A stretch of DNA of 64,000 nt from Coprobacter fastidiosus (lineage in GTDB: Bacteria > Bacteroidota > Bacteroidia > Bacteroidales > Coprobacteraceae): NCBI RefSeq assembly GCF_030296935.1, contig NZ_AP028032.1, positions 496,001 through 560,000 of the forward strand. Direction: 5' to 3'. This document shows positions 1 to 8,821 of the stretch, in pieces; the first letter of the stretch is position 1, and every line of letters begins with the position of its first letter. The notes beneath the pieces were generated by a model that was not told the origin of the DNA, ran no database searches, and saw nothing but the letters and a program-made list of their open reading frames with translations. A program made the position numbers and the translations under genes.

Positions 1-728
1 TTAAGAACAATCAACCTCATTTCTGGAGTGCCGGAGCTTATTTTTATAATGAAAAAGATTATAAAAAGGCTTATAAAATGTGGGAGATATATCAAGATAT
101 TCCCAAGTTGAATTTCATGGCCAAAGAAACTCTGAATGCAACGGACAGTTCCTATATGCAGATCAGATACTATGCTGCTTTAGCAGCTTTTCAAACAAAA
201 GATAATAAGTTGGCGATTAAAGCATTGAATGAAGCTAAAAAAGACAACTATGAAATTCAGGATATTTATTATTATTTAGTTTATGCATATAGTCAAGAAA
301 AAGATACTGTAAACCAGTTTAATACATTGAAGGAGGCTGTCGAGGTTTTAGGTGAGAAGGCAAATGATCCTAAATATCAGTTTATGTCTCAATTGATTAA
401 CTTATGTATTTATACGGGAAAAGGTGATGATGCGATAGCTTATTTGAAAAAAGCGTTGGAAGCTGATCCTAACATTGCTGAGTATTGGAAAGTTTTGGCT
501 GTTCTATATTATGAAAATAAGAAAGATGAAGCAAATGCAGTGCAATGTTTAGAAAAAGCAATATCTGTAAAACCAGATTATGCCGAGGCTTATGGAGAGA
601 TGGGACGTATTTATTTTAATAAGGCTGTAACGGCAAGTAATGAAGCCAGCTTGATTAAAAATGATGCAGAATATCAGAAAGTAAGGGATGAAGTTGTGCT
701 GGTTGCATATAAAAAAGCTCTTCCATGA
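1..728 (+). CDS. TPR-repeat protein, 3' part (5' end outside window)
   Basis: The reading frame is already open at base 3, so the N-terminus lies upstream of the window. The visible ~241 residues are helical TPR repeats, for example YLKKALEADPNIAEYWKVLA followed by CLEKAISVKPDYAEAYGEM. TPR arrays act as protein-protein scaffolds; no enzymatic domain is visible. The frame stops at 726-728 just after YKKALP, but the next frame continues with what looks like the natural C-terminus of the same protein (to 858). The stop is therefore probably produced by a one-base insertion, such as the G at 727, or by a sequencing error. Function beyond TPR scaffolding is not predictable. Confidence 0.75.
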   Translation, partial: KNNQPHFWSAGAYFYNEKDYKKAYKMWEIYQDIPKLNFMAKETLNATDSSYMQIRYYAALAAFQTKDNKLAIKALNEAKKDNYEIQDIYYYLVYAYSQEKDTVNQFNTLKEAVEVLGEKANDPKYQFMSQLINLCIYTGKGDDAIAYLKKALEADPNIAEYWKVLAVLYYENKKDEANAVQCLEKAISVKPDYAEAYGEMGRIYFNKAVTASNEASLIKNDAEYQKVRDEVVLVAYKKALP

Positions 729-858
729 TCATGAAAAAGCTCATTCGATGAAACCTGATGAAAACGAATATATGATTGCATTAAGAGGCATATATTATAA
801 TTTGGGTGATGAAGCTAATTTAAAGAAAATAGAAGCTGAAATGAATGCATCTGAATAA
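729..858 (+). pseudogene. Out-of-frame C-terminal remainder of the TPR protein
   Basis: Frame 1 from about 733 reads EKAHSMKPDENEYMIALRG and ends NLKKIEAEMNASE at the stop 856-858. It has the same TPR character as the preceding ORF and no start codon or promoter of its own. Removing one base near 727 (tgatcat to tatcat) joins both parts into one protein. This is a frameshift, either real or a base-calling error. Confidence 0.6.
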
Positions 859-876
859 AAATAATAAGTCATTGAC

Positions 877-916
877 AAAAGAGCGGAGACAGAATGTGAT
901 CTGTCCCCGCTCTTTT
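877..916. terminator. Bidirectional intrinsic terminator between TPR gene and bioD
   Basis: Arms 877-892 and 901-916 pair over 16 bp with a single mismatch (aaaagagcgg…ccgctctttt) around an 8-nt loop. The A-rich 5' flank and T-rich 3' flank make it usable in both directions. It sits exactly between the convergent TPR gene and the biotin operon. Confidence 0.85.
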
Positions 917-917
917 A

Positions 918-1559
918 TTATATAGTAACCTCCGGCATTTGTATTAGAAAAGCTTCGGGAAAATTTTTGCGTATATATTGATCTATTATTTTTAAAGAGT
1001 CTTGAACAATGACTTCATCCGTATAGGGAGAGAGGTTGTATATAACAGAATATAATTTCAAATTTCTATTTTTAATAGCTTCAAGACTTAAGAGTGTATG
1101 GTTTATGCTTCCTAATCTACCGGAAGTCACTAATATTATGGGATAATTTTGTTGGGATATGTAATCGATCGTCAGTAAATCGGGAGTAAGGGGGACCATG
1201 AGCCCTCCTGCACCTTCTAACAGAACTACATCATATCTTTCCTTTAAAATTTTACTTGACAAGGTTATTGCATCAATATCCAATTCTTTTTTGTCAATCT
1301 TTGCTGCAAGATGGGGCGATGAAGGATAACTGAAGATTACTGGTGCTGTCAATTTTGAAATATCTTCCGGAAACATATTGATTTTCATTATTTTTCTATG
1401 AAGTTCAATATCCTCTGAGTATTCTTTGTTTCCTGTTTGTACCAATTTTTGTGTGATGACTTTTACATTCTGGTTTAGCAGTTGTCCGGCAAGCCATCCG
1501 GTTGCTATTGATTTTCCGATGTTCGTATCGATACCGCTAATAAAATAAATTCCTTTCAT
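918..1559 (-). CDS. bioD: Dethiobiotin synthetase BioD
   Basis: This is the ATP-dependent enzyme that closes the ureido ring of dethiobiotin from DAPA and CO2, the penultimate biotin step. It is 213 aa, near the family's usual 220-240. The N-terminal P-loop is GIDTNIGKS (residues 9-17) and the second phosphate-binding segment LLEGAGGLMVPL is near residue 115. The ATG overlaps the bioC stop in an ATGA arrangement (1556-1559), so translation is probably coupled. It is the last gene of the bioBAFGCD operon and is followed directly by the terminator at 877-916. Confidence 0.95.
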   Translation of the reverse strand: MKGIYFISGIDTNIGKSIATGWLAGQLLNQNVKVITQKLVQTGNKEYSEDIELHRKIMKINMFPEDISKLTAPVIFSYPSSPHLAAKIDKKELDIDAITLSSKILKERYDVVLLEGAGGLMVPLTPDLLTIDYISQQNYPIILVTSGRLGSINHTLLSLEAIKNRNLKLYSVIYNLSPYTDEVIVQDSLKIIDQYIRKNFPEAFLIQMPEVTI

Positions 1560-2305
1560 GATTTCTGTTTTTTTGATGCAATTATATAGATCGGGTGATA
1601 TGTTAACGAAACTCCGTAGTCTGATTTGAACAGCTTATTGTATTGATTCGTAAAATACAATAAATCAGATTTTGTCCATTTTTCTGAGGTGATACCATTG
1701 ACGCCTGAACGTTTTAAATGCAATAGTACATCTTTAGGTGATGGAAAATAAACAGTTTTGATCTCTTCTTTCATTTTGATAATCTGAAATGAAGAAGAAA
1801 TAATATGCTCTAAATCTGGTTCTGTAAAGTAAGATAAGCCGATGTCGGTAATTTGTTTTATTTCTGTGAGGTTTTTCTCTCCGAATGTCGAAATCGCTAC
1901 AAGCCCTTTCTCTGAAAGAGTACGGTTCATTTTTTCTGAAAATAATGGAAGATTCTCCAGCCATTGTATAGCAGATGATCCGGCTATCAGATCGTATTTA
2001 TCCGGAAAATTAATTGTTTCCATATCTCCGGAAATAAATTTTATGTCATCGGGAATATAATTGACAACTTCAGAACAAAGATCGTTTGCAGTAATAGTTG
2101 CAGAAGGGAAACTGGTACGTAATAATCGTGTGAAGAAGCCTGTTCCGCATCCGATTTCTAAAATTGAAGATATAGGATGGTCTGAATATACAGATAACAA
2201 TCGGCATAATTCCGTCGCTATTTGATATTGTACAAAGGCTTCTTGTTCATATGTGGAGATAGCCTTTGTAAATGATTTTCTTATTTGTTGTTTATTAATC
2301 GACAT
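1556..2305 (-). CDS. bioC: Malonyl-ACP O-methyltransferase BioC
   Basis: SAM-dependent methyltransferase (249 aa) that methylates malonyl-ACP so that fatty acid synthase can build the pimeloyl chain. The SAM motif I ILEIGCGTGFFTRLL is at residues 48-62, and a Rossmann-type methyltransferase fold follows (AGSSAIQWLENL is the typical BioC post-motif region). The start overlaps the end of bioG by 11 bp and the end overlaps bioD by 4 bp. The adjacent bioG supplies the matching esterase, so the operon carries a complete pimelate branch. Confidence 0.93.
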   Translation of the reverse strand: MSINKQQIRKSFTKAISTYEQEAFVQYQIATELCRLLSVYSDHPISSILEIGCGTGFFTRLLRTSFPSATITANDLCSEVVNYIPDDIKFISGDMETINFPDKYDLIAGSSAIQWLENLPLFSEKMNRTLSEKGLVAISTFGEKNLTEIKQITDIGLSYFTEPDLEHIISSSFQIIKMKEEIKTVYFPSPKDVLLHLKRSGVNGITSEKWTKSDLLYFTNQYNKLFKSDYGVSLTYHPIYIIASKKQKS

Positions 2306-2927
2306 ATTTATTAAAATCTAAAAAATGGGCTTCATCTATAATTTCGTATTTTATTTTTCCCCATGCTTTTAGTTGATTCTTTGTTGGAAAAATAAAATCA
2401 CGCGTTCCTATTATCGCTTTATCCCATTGGAAGGTTGATGTCATATCTTTTTTAACCATTGATTGTATAGAGATTAATTCTTGTTTTAGGCTTTCAATAG
2501 ATCTGAGGGAAGAGTGCTTTATAAAAAACTGAAAATTCTCTTTACTTCCACACATTCGTTTATTAAACTTTAGTAAGCTCTGTTCGTTCAATAAATCTAT
2601 TGTTTTTTGGAAAATTATCGGATCTATGCCTCTTTCTTTTTCTATCGGAAAAATCGTTCCGTTTATTGCGACACTTTTCCGAATAGGTAAGTTACAATTC
2701 TGTAAAGTATAAGATGCGGCCCATACCCCCATCGACCATCCATACACATCGATTGCTTGATAATTTTTATAATGAGATTTTTCGAAATCTATATCCGTAT
2801 AATCGAAACAGATGCAAGTGTCGAAATCCTTCTTATTGATAGATAAGGTATTTTGATCCATGCCCCAACCTGTGAAGAATAAAATCAGAGACTTATTATT
2901 TTCTTGTTTTGTAAAGTATTGTTTCAT
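2295..2927 (-). CDS. bioG: Pimeloyl-ACP methyl ester esterase BioG
   Basis: Alpha/beta hydrolase, 210 aa from the ATG at 2927. That start overlaps the bioF stop as ATGA; a longer in-frame version from 2984 lies inside bioF and lacks support. The nucleophile elbow GWSMG puts the catalytic serine at residue 65, and a C-terminal DEAHFLDF supplies the likely histidine. It hydrolyses pimeloyl-ACP methyl ester, ending the BioC-initiated chain extension. BioG replaces the BioH of E. coli, as in many Bacteroidetes. The oxyanion region LILFFTGWGMDQ (residues 14-25) is typical. Confidence 0.88.
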   Translation of the reverse strand: MKQYFTKQENNKSLILFFTGWGMDQNTLSINKKDFDTCICFDYTDIDFEKSHYKNYQAIDVYGWSMGVWAASYTLQNCNLPIRKSVAINGTIFPIEKERGIDPIIFQKTIDLLNEQSLLKFNKRMCGSKENFQFFIKHSSLRSIESLKQELISIQSMVKKDMTSTFQWDKAIIGTRDFIFPTKNQLKAWGKIKYEIIDEAHFLDFNKYVD

Positions 2928-4090
2928 GATTTTGATAAATTCCTGATACAGTATATTAATCGATTTATTTCTTCTTCTGTACAATTTGCAGTTAGAGAGA
3001 GCCGTATTCTTGCTGTTCCATCAGGGACTGTCGGAGGACGTACCGGAAGGACATAAAATCCTTGTTTTTGGAGTTCTTTTGCCGCATTATGTGCCGACTC
3101 TGAAGAACCTGTGATATAAGGTATAATATGGCTGCTACTTTGTATTTCCTGGTTTTCCGAACTGAGTTCTTTTTTTAACAAGTTTGAGATTTTTTTTATA
3201 TGTTCTCGTCGGCTATTCATGCCAACGGCTTTATTCAGTGTAAAAAGAGTCCATTTGAGATTGATCGGAGGTAGTGCTGTTGTAAAAATAAGTGTCCTCA
3301 TTGTATTAATAAGATATTCTCGCATTGTCCTATTGCAAATCAAGAATGCTCCGCAAGATCCCAGCGCCTTTCCGAATGTACCGATTAAAAAATCGATATG
3401 TTCGATAATATTGTGTTCTTCACAACAACCCAGTCCGTTGTTTCCCCGTACACCGATTGCATGCGCTTCGTCTATATAAAGCATAATTGCCGGATATTTT
3501 TGTTTAAATCGGACCAATGTTCGTAAATCCGATTCATCTCCGTCCATACTGAAAATGCTTTCCGTAACAATAATTATGCGGTCATGGTGCTCTCCGGCTT
3601 GTTGTATGAGGCGTTCAAGCTGTCGATAATCATTGTGCTTGAAACGAATACATTTTGCTTGACTAAGACGGATGCCGTCAATAATACTTGCGTGTACTAA
3701 CTTGTCGGCAAGTATCATTGAGCGGGATGTTGTTACTGCCGGAAGGATTCCCGTATTTGCATGATAACCGCTGTTGAATACTAATGCTGACTCTGAATGA
3801 AATAATTCAGCCAAACGTTTTTCTAAAACAATATGATCTTCGTAATTACCGGTTTGTAATCGGGACGAAGATGCGGAAAACTGTAAATCGGATTCTTTTA
3901 AGTTTTCTAAAAACTCGGAATATAAATGGCGGTCTGTTGCGATACCCAAATAATCATTGGAAGTAAGATTGGTAAACTCTTTATTTCCTACAATAACACC
4001 TTTTTCACTATTGGTTATTATTTGCAACCTCCTTAGGTTTCCGGAACTTTCTATTTCTTTTAGCCTGTCCTTAAAATATTTGTCTTTCAT
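2924..4090 (-). CDS. bioF: 8-amino-7-oxononanoate synthase BioF
   Basis: PLP-dependent alpha-oxoamine synthase (388 aa) that condenses pimeloyl-ACP with alanine to KAPA. Typical family segments are NLTSNDYLGIA (residues 41-51), the PLP-pocket IDEAHAIGVRG near 206-216, and the Schiff-base lysine K241 in GTFGKALGSCGAF. It starts 4 bp after bioA ends and overlaps bioG by 4 bp. BioF fused to BioG is known elsewhere; here the two are separate but translationally coupled. Confidence 0.94.
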   Translation of the reverse strand: MKDKYFKDRLKEIESSGNLRRLQIITNSEKGVIVGNKEFTNLTSNDYLGIATDRHLYSEFLENLKESDLQFSASSSRLQTGNYEDHIVLEKRLAELFHSESALVFNSGYHANTGILPAVTTSRSMILADKLVHASIIDGIRLSQAKCIRFKHNDYRQLERLIQQAGEHHDRIIIVTESIFSMDGDESDLRTLVRFKQKYPAIMLYIDEAHAIGVRGNNGLGCCEEHNIIEHIDFLIGTFGKALGSCGAFLICNRTMREYLINTMRTLIFTTALPPINLKWTLFTLNKAVGMNSRREHIKKISNLLKKELSSENQEIQSSSHIIPYITGSSESAHNAAKELQKQGFYVLPVRPPTVPDGTARIRLSLTANCTEEEINRLIYCIRNLSKS

Positions 4091-4094
4091 CGTT

Positions 4095-5372
4095 TTATTG
4101 TTTGCTTACTACACTTAATAACGCTGATGTCAGTTGAGTTAATTGATCTGGATTGATGATGTATGGAGGCATAATATATACTAATTTACCAAAAGGTCTT
4201 ACCCATACACCATGTTCGACAAACTGACATTGTATTTTGGTCATGTCTACAACCTCTTTCATTTCAATGACTCCGATAGTACCTAATATACGGACATCTG
4301 CGACTTGTGGATATTCTTTGGCAGGAGAAAGAAATTCTTTTAATTGAGCTTCAATATTTTTAACCTGCATTTCCCAGTTGTTTTCTAATAATAGGTTGAC
4401 AGAAGAAAGAGATATTGCACAAGCTAAAGGATTTCCCATAAAAGTTGGTCCGTGCATAAAGACACCGGGGAATCTGGAAGAGATTACATCAGCTACGTGA
4501 TTTGTCGATAATACGGCAGCCATTGTAAGATATCCGCCGGTTAAGGCTTTACCGATGCACATAATATCTGGAGAGACATTAGCGTGTTCGCAAGCAAAAA
4601 GCTTTCCTGTACGACCGAATCCGGTAGCTATCTCATCGAATATTAATAAAAGGTGATATTCCTCACAGAGTTTTTTTGCCGCTTTTAGATATTGAGGATG
4701 ATAAAATTTCATTCCTCCAGCACCTTGTACTATCGGTTCTAAAATCAATGCTGCAATATTTTCATGATGAGCTTTTATACATTCTTTTAATGGCACAATA
4801 CAATTTTCATCCCAATCATCGTAAAAACGACAGCTTGGTGAAGGTACGAAATATCGGTGGGGAAGTGAACTCCCGAAAATAGAGTGCATGCCTGTCACAG
4901 GATCACAAACCGACATGGCATTCCATGTATCACCGTGATATCCCGACCGAATAGTAACAAAATTTGTTTTTTTATTTTTCCCTTGAGCATACCAATATTG
5001 CACAGCCATTTTAAGAGCTACTTCTACAGCCACAGATCCTGAATCACAATAGAATATCTTCTGGAGTCCTTCAGGGACTAACGTCAATAGCTTTTTCCCC
5101 AATTCTATTGCCGGACTATGAGTTAATCCTCCGAACATGATATGGGACATTTTAGACAATTGTTCTTGTGCTGCTCGATTTAGGACTGGATGATTGTATC
5201 CGTGTACGGCAGCCCACCAAGAAGACATTCCGTCAATTAGCTTTTTCCCGTTTTTTAGTTGAATATATACCCCGTCTGCCCGCTCTACTTCATACGTAGG
5301 TATGGGATTTGATGCAGATGTATAAGGATGCCATAAATGTTCTCTGTCAAAATTATTCGTTTTCATATTCAT
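4095..5372 (-). CDS. bioA: Adenosylmethionine-8-amino-7-oxononanoate aminotransferase BioA
   Basis: Class III PLP aminotransferase that transfers the amino group of SAM to KAPA, giving DAPA. I place the start at the ATG at 5372 (425 aa); the upstream in-frame codon at 5378 is TTG, and another ATG lies at 5366. Diagnostic segments are HLWHPYTS near the N-terminus, [16 protein letters not shown], the PLP motif [14 protein letters not shown], and the lysine in [11 protein letters not shown] (about residue 275, matching the catalytic lysine of the family). The 5' end overlaps bioB by about 20 bp. Confidence 0.94.
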   Translation of the reverse strand: MNMKTNNFDREHLWHPYTSASNPIPTYEVERADGVYIQLKNGKKLIDGMSSWWAAVHGYNHPVLNRAAQEQLSKMSHIMFGGLTHSPAIELGKKLLTLVPEGLQKIFYCDSGSVAVEVALKMAVQYWYAQGKNKKTNFVTIRSGYHGDTWNAMSVCDPVTGMHSIFGSSLPHRYFVPSPSCRFYDDWDENCIVPLKECIKAHHENIAALILEPIVQGAGGMKFYHPQYLKAAKKLCEEYHLLLIFDEIATGFGRTGKLFACEHANVSPDIMCIGKALTGGYLTMAAVLSTNHVADVISSRFPGVFMHGPTFMGNPLACAISLSSVNLLLENNWEMQVKNIEAQLKEFLSPAKEYPQVADVRILGTIGVIEMKEVVDMTKIQCQFVEHGVWVRPFGKLVYIMPPYIINPDQLTQLTSALLSVVSKQ

Positions 5373-6333
5373 TGTCAATAGAATATCCGCAATTGGTAAA
5401 TAGTTTTTTATCTTCGGCTACTTTAGAACCCACAGTCGTCAACATATCTCCGACGATAGAAGAATTGATACCGATCATTAGCGCTTTTTTCAGTGTATCT
5501 TGAGACAACTGCGCCCTTCCTCCGGCTAAACGTAAATATGCGTCGGGATTAATAAAGCGAAAGAGAGCGATAGTCGTGAGTATCTCGTCTGGAGATAATG
5601 GTGCGGTTTGTTCTAATGGTGTACCGGGTATGGGCTGTAATATATTGATAGGTATTGAATGTATGTTCAGTTGTTTCAAAGTAAAAGCCAATTCTATCCT
5701 TTGTTCTGCTGTTTCTCCCATGCCTATTATTCCCCCGGAACAAACTTCCATTCCAATTTCTTGTGCAGTACGAATTGTTTTTATTTTTTCTTCTTGAGTA
5801 TGGGTAGAACACAAAGCCGGAAAATAGGAGGGAGCAGTCTCTAAGTTGCAGTGATACCGTTTTACCCCAGCGGCCAAGAGTAATGATAATTCTTGTTTAT
5901 CCAAAAGGCCTAATGATGCGCAAAAACGAGTATTTGTATTAATGCTTGATATATGTTTGTATAAGTCGCATACCCGAGTTAATAGTTCTCCTTGAACTTT
6001 ACGTCCGCTTGTGACTAATCCTAAATGATGTATTTTCTGTTGGAATACCTGAGAAGCTTGTTTCTTACACTCTTCTCGATCAATAAGGGAATATGTATTG
6101 ATCTGGGTTTTGTAATGCCCGGATTGTGCACACCATTTACAATCTTCCGGACATTTTCCGGAGCGAGCGTTTATAATGGAACACATATCGAATTTGTTCT
6201 TACAAAAATGTTTTGTAATTTCTCCTGAGGCTTTATATAAAGCTTCTTTATCTGTGGTTTTAAGCAAAGAGAATGCTTCTCTTTCCGATAAATGTCCCCC
6301 TGATAGGACTTTGTCTTTTAATTTTTTGATCAT
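5353..6333 (-). CDS. bioB: Biotin synthase BioB
   Basis: Radical-SAM enzyme (326 aa) that inserts sulfur into dethiobiotin. The radical-SAM cluster ligands are C61, C65 and C68 in [13 protein letters not shown], and YHCNLETAP and GGIIGMGET follow in the expected order. It is the first biosynthetic gene of the minus-strand bio operon. Its ATG (6331-6333) overlaps the stop of a leader ORF as ATGA, and a strong hairpin plus U-run lies about 10 nt upstream. Expression is therefore probably controlled by attenuation and translational coupling rather than by a simple promoter. Confidence 0.95.
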   Translation of the reverse strand: MIKKLKDKVLSGGHLSEREAFSLLKTTDKEALYKASGEITKHFCKNKFDMCSIINARSGKCPEDCKWCAQSGHYKTQINTYSLIDREECKKQASQVFQQKIHHLGLVTSGRKVQGELLTRVCDLYKHISSINTNTRFCASLGLLDKQELSLLLAAGVKRYHCNLETAPSYFPALCSTHTQEEKIKTIRTAQEIGMEVCSGGIIGMGETAEQRIELAFTLKQLNIHSIPINILQPIPGTPLEQTAPLSPDEILTTIALFRFINPDAYLRLAGGRAQLSQDTLKKALMIGINSSIVGDMLTTVGSKVAEDKKLFTNCGYSIDNEYENE

Positions 6334-6710
6334 ATTTTTTTATAAAAAAAAGACCGGAAACTACGTGATAGACAGTAGTCTTCGGTCTCTATTTGGTATA
6401 ATAGAAAATAAATACAATAAGGAATATCGTTTGATGGGATAACAGGTAATATCTCTGATTTTTTGAATAAAAATGAAGTATTTGGAGGGGTATCTTCATC
6501 ATTTTCATCAACTTCCGAGTGGCAAGTAAAGCCGCTTTTTTCTGGTGTATAGAGAATACCTTTTTGTTTTTTCAAGGAAATATCGATGATTGATTTACAT
6601 ACACATCCGATATTTACACATTTCCCGATACTTTGAAATGCTGCAAATTGATATCGACTCCAACGACGGAAACGAATGGTTTTCGAAATATTTTTTATGC
6701 TTAAAGTCAT
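6330..6710 (-). CDS. Putative leader ORF of the bio operon (RRWSR-type small protein)
   Basis: An open frame of 126 aa starting at ATG 6710 (an upstream TTG at 6719 is less likely) ends in ATGA overlap with bioB. Its N-terminal half is basic and patterned: FRRWSRYQFAAFQSIGKCV then IGCVCKSIIDISLKKQ. From memory, short ORFs with an RRWSR-x-x-[YF]AxF core occur in other Bacteroidales near vitamin or TonB genes; I cannot verify this here. The C-terminal half is acidic and then reads through the intrinsic hairpin in front of bioB, so it may be an unconserved extension. A -7 element TACATTTG (6717-6724) lies only about 7 bp before the ATG, suggesting an almost leaderless transcript. A real protein versus an attenuation peptide is undecided. 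Confidence 0.5.
   Translation of the reverse strand: MTLSIKNISKTIRFRRWSRYQFAAFQSIGKCVNIGCVCKSIIDISLKKQKGILYTPEKSGFTCHSEVDENDEDTPPNTSFLFKKSEILPVIPSNDIPYCIYFLLYQIETEDYCLSRSFRSFFYKKI
6343..6388 (-). terminator. Intrinsic terminator/attenuator immediately upstream of bioB
   Basis: On the minus strand the arms at 6375-6388 and 6351-6364 pair over 14 positions with one A·C mismatch and one G·U pair. They enclose a 10-nt loop and are followed by eight U residues, then the bioB ATG about 10 nt later. The next gene upstream is divergent, so the hairpin can only act on transcripts heading into bioB. That placement is typical of an attenuator. Confidence 0.75.
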
Positions 6711-6812
6711 CAGTTGCAAATGTAATAGAAATAACTATAAAAAGAGTATTTTGTCTTTCTTTTAATTGCAGGATTTAATAAAACTTTGCATGTGATTTTA
6801 TTACATTCTTCT

Positions 6813-6820
6813 TATATTTG
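6813..6820 (+). promoter_or_regulatory. -7 element of the 6848 gene promoter
   Basis: TATATTTG matches the Bacteroidetes -7 consensus TAnnTTTG. A TTTG at 6785-6788 is a possible -33 element, but its spacing of 24 bp is longer than usual. The element overlaps codons that would be used if translation began at 6818, which favours the ATG at 6848. Confidence 0.5.
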
Positions 6821-6847
6821 ATGCATAAATTGATATTTGAATATTCA

Positions 6848-7777
6848 ATGAAATTGAGAACTTGTATATATATTGTTGTTTTATTGGGAGTAATAGAGTC
6901 CTTTTGTGGTGAACCTCTTTTTGCTAAACGGAAAAAAGATAAAATAGAAGAGGCAAAACCGAGTGCTGAGGAATTGTTCGTTAAAAATAATTTTGAAGAA
7001 AAAAGGTGTGCCGAATGGACTAAAGGACGACGATTTATTTATGTTAGCAATGACCTTTCTCTTTTATTAAAGCCGGAACAGGATACAGTTCCGATACATG
7101 TCTCGTTTAAAAATAAGATTTTCACATTCGAAGGTATGATTGAAAAATCCATACTCGGACAGGCGCAGTATGCTGTATTGATTTTTGATTGTGAGGGGAT
7201 AAAATACCAGTATAGAACCGAAAAGACTATAAAAGAGATAAAGGATAGCGATTATAAACCTTTACTGCCTGACATGGTTGCTGAAGAGGATGTACTGAAA
7301 GCCCGGAAAATGTTGATAGGAAAGACTTTATATATCAAAACATCTATTTGGTATGATGAGAACGGTGTGGAAATAGGAGGTCATAAATTCGTCCCGGTGG
7401 TGATCAAAGATATATTGCCCGGAGATAAGGTATTACCGATAAAGTTTGTTTTTGAGGATAATGTCGGAAATACGGCAAATGTATTAGGTACTTTATTCCC
7501 GGAAACATTAGCGACACAATATACGACGTTTGACAGACTTTTTAGTTTTGATAACCCGAGGAATCTGTATAAAACAATCTCTGATGTAAATTGGGATCTT
7601 ATAACTAAGTCTAAAGTAATGAAAGGGATGACAAAGGATGAGTGTCGTTTGTCATTAGGCCGGCCTAATGATGTGAGAAGAATACCGACTTATGGGGGAT
7701 TGAAAGAACAATGGTTTTATAATACAGGGAGTTATCTTTTTTTTGAAGACGGGATTTTGACAGACTTCAGATTATAA
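6848..7777 (+). CDS. Exported protein with BamE/SmpA-like C-terminus
   Basis: 309 aa from ATG 6848; earlier in-frame TTG/ATG codons at 6818-6821 overlap the promoter. The N-terminus is a signal peptide (LRTCIYIVVLLGVIESFCGE) likely cut near LFA-K, so the protein is periplasmic or envelope-associated. The middle (about residues 60-240) is not recognisable. The last 50 residues, MKGMTKDECRLSLGRPNDV followed by WFYNTGSYLFFEDG, follow the GMTKdEv..lGkP..w.Y...yl.F pattern of BamE/SmpA-like small domains. It lies 17 bp upstream of murB and is probably co-transcribed. Exact role unknown. Confidence 0.75.
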   Translation: MKLRTCIYIVVLLGVIESFCGEPLFAKRKKDKIEEAKPSAEELFVKNNFEEKRCAEWTKGRRFIYVSNDLSLLLKPEQDTVPIHVSFKNKIFTFEGMIEKSILGQAQYAVLIFDCEGIKYQYRTEKTIKEIKDSDYKPLLPDMVAEEDVLKARKMLIGKTLYIKTSIWYDENGVEIGGHKFVPVVIKDILPGDKVLPIKFVFEDNVGNTANVLGTLFPETLATQYTTFDRLFSFDNPRNLYKTISDVNWDLITKSKVMKGMTKDECRLSLGRPNDVRRIPTYGGLKEQWFYNTGSYLFFEDGILTDFRL

Positions 7778-7794
7778 ATTTTAAAATTTACCTT

Positions 7795-8805
7795 ATGATA
7801 ACAATAGAAGAGAATAAATCTCTGCAACAATTACATACTTTTCATTTATCTGTTTTAGCCCGGTGGTTTGCCGAATATCAATCAATAGAAGAGTTGATAG
7901 ACTTATTAAAAACCGATTTATTGAGAGAGAATCCATTCTTGCAAATCGGGGGAGGTAGTAATTTATTGTTTACATCCGATTATGAAGGAGTAATATTACA
8001 TTCGAAAATAAAATTCATCGAAGTGGTATCGGAAACTTCTGAATATGTAACTGTAAAAGCCGGTTCAGGAGTGGTTTGGGACGATTTTGTTAAATATTCG
8101 GTAAGTAATGGATGGGGTGGAGTAGAAAACTTATCATTAATTCCCGGAGAAGTCGGAGCAAGTGCCGTCCAGAATATCGGAGCTTATGGTGTTGAAGTGA
8201 AAGATATTATTCTGCAAGTAGAGGCGATTGAGGTGGCAACAGGCCAAGAACGGACTTTTACGACGGCAGAGTGTATGTATGGATATAGAGACAGCATATT
8301 CAAGAAAGAAATGAAAGGTAAATATATTATAACATCGGTGATATATTTGCTCCGAAAAAATCCGGTTTATCATCTTGATTATGGGAATCTTCGTCATGCT
8401 ATCGGCAATAAAAATATTAATTTGCAAACTATAAGGGATACTGTGATAGAAATTAGAAAATCGAAACTTCCCGATCCTGACGATTATGGAAATGCCGGTA
8501 GTTTTTTTATGAATCCGGTCATTCCTGTTTCTCAATACAATCTGTTAAAAGAAAAATATCCGGAAATACCGTTTTATCCAGTTGATACCCAGTCTGTGAA
8601 AGTCCCGGCAGCATGGCTTATTGATAAAGCCGGGTGGAAAAATAAAATGTTGGGAGGAGCAGCAGTACATGATAAACAGTGTTTAGTATTAATAAATAAA
8701 GATAATGCTGTAGCAAAGGATATTATAGATTTGGCTCAAAATATAGTTGATTCTGTAAAATCTCTTTATGGAATAACAATTAAACCTGAAGTAAATTATA
8801 TATAG
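7795..8805 (+). CDS. murB: UDP-N-acetylenolpyruvoylglucosamine reductase MurB
   Basis: FAD enzyme of peptidoglycan precursor synthesis that reduces UDP-GlcNAc-enolpyruvate to UDP-MurNAc. It is 336 aa, the length of type I (E. coli-like) MurB. FAD-binding motifs are LQIGGGSNLLF and GAYGVEVKD; YGYRDSIF supplies the substrate-binding Tyr and Arg. The catalytic serine sits in GNAGSFFMNPV and the terminal glutamate in IKPEVNYI. It is followed 16 bp later by an MBL hydrolase gene. Confidence 0.95.
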   Translation: MITIEENKSLQQLHTFHLSVLARWFAEYQSIEELIDLLKTDLLRENPFLQIGGGSNLLFTSDYEGVILHSKIKFIEVVSETSEYVTVKAGSGVVWDDFVKYSVSNGWGGVENLSLIPGEVGASAVQNIGAYGVEVKDIILQVEAIEVATGQERTFTTAECMYGYRDSIFKKEMKGKYIITSVIYLLRKNPVYHLDYGNLRHAIGNKNINLQTIRDTVIEIRKSKLPDPDDYGNAGSFFMNPVIPVSQYNLLKEKYPEIPFYPVDTQSVKVPAAWLIDKAGWKNKMLGGAAVHDKQCLVLINKDNAVAKDIIDLAQNIVDSVKSLYGITIKPEVNYI

Positions 8806-8821
8806 TTTCTGCCGAAATATT

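Noticed and set aside
2925-2984. Longer BioG start at 2984
   Set aside because: Lies wholly inside bioF; the ATGA-overlapping ATG at 2927 gives the normal BioG N-terminus.
6480-6560. Cobalamin-riboswitch-like string (GCCACTCGGAAG) in the bio leader, minus strand
   Set aside because: No B12 box or the other conserved elements; the stretch is explained as part of the leader ORF.
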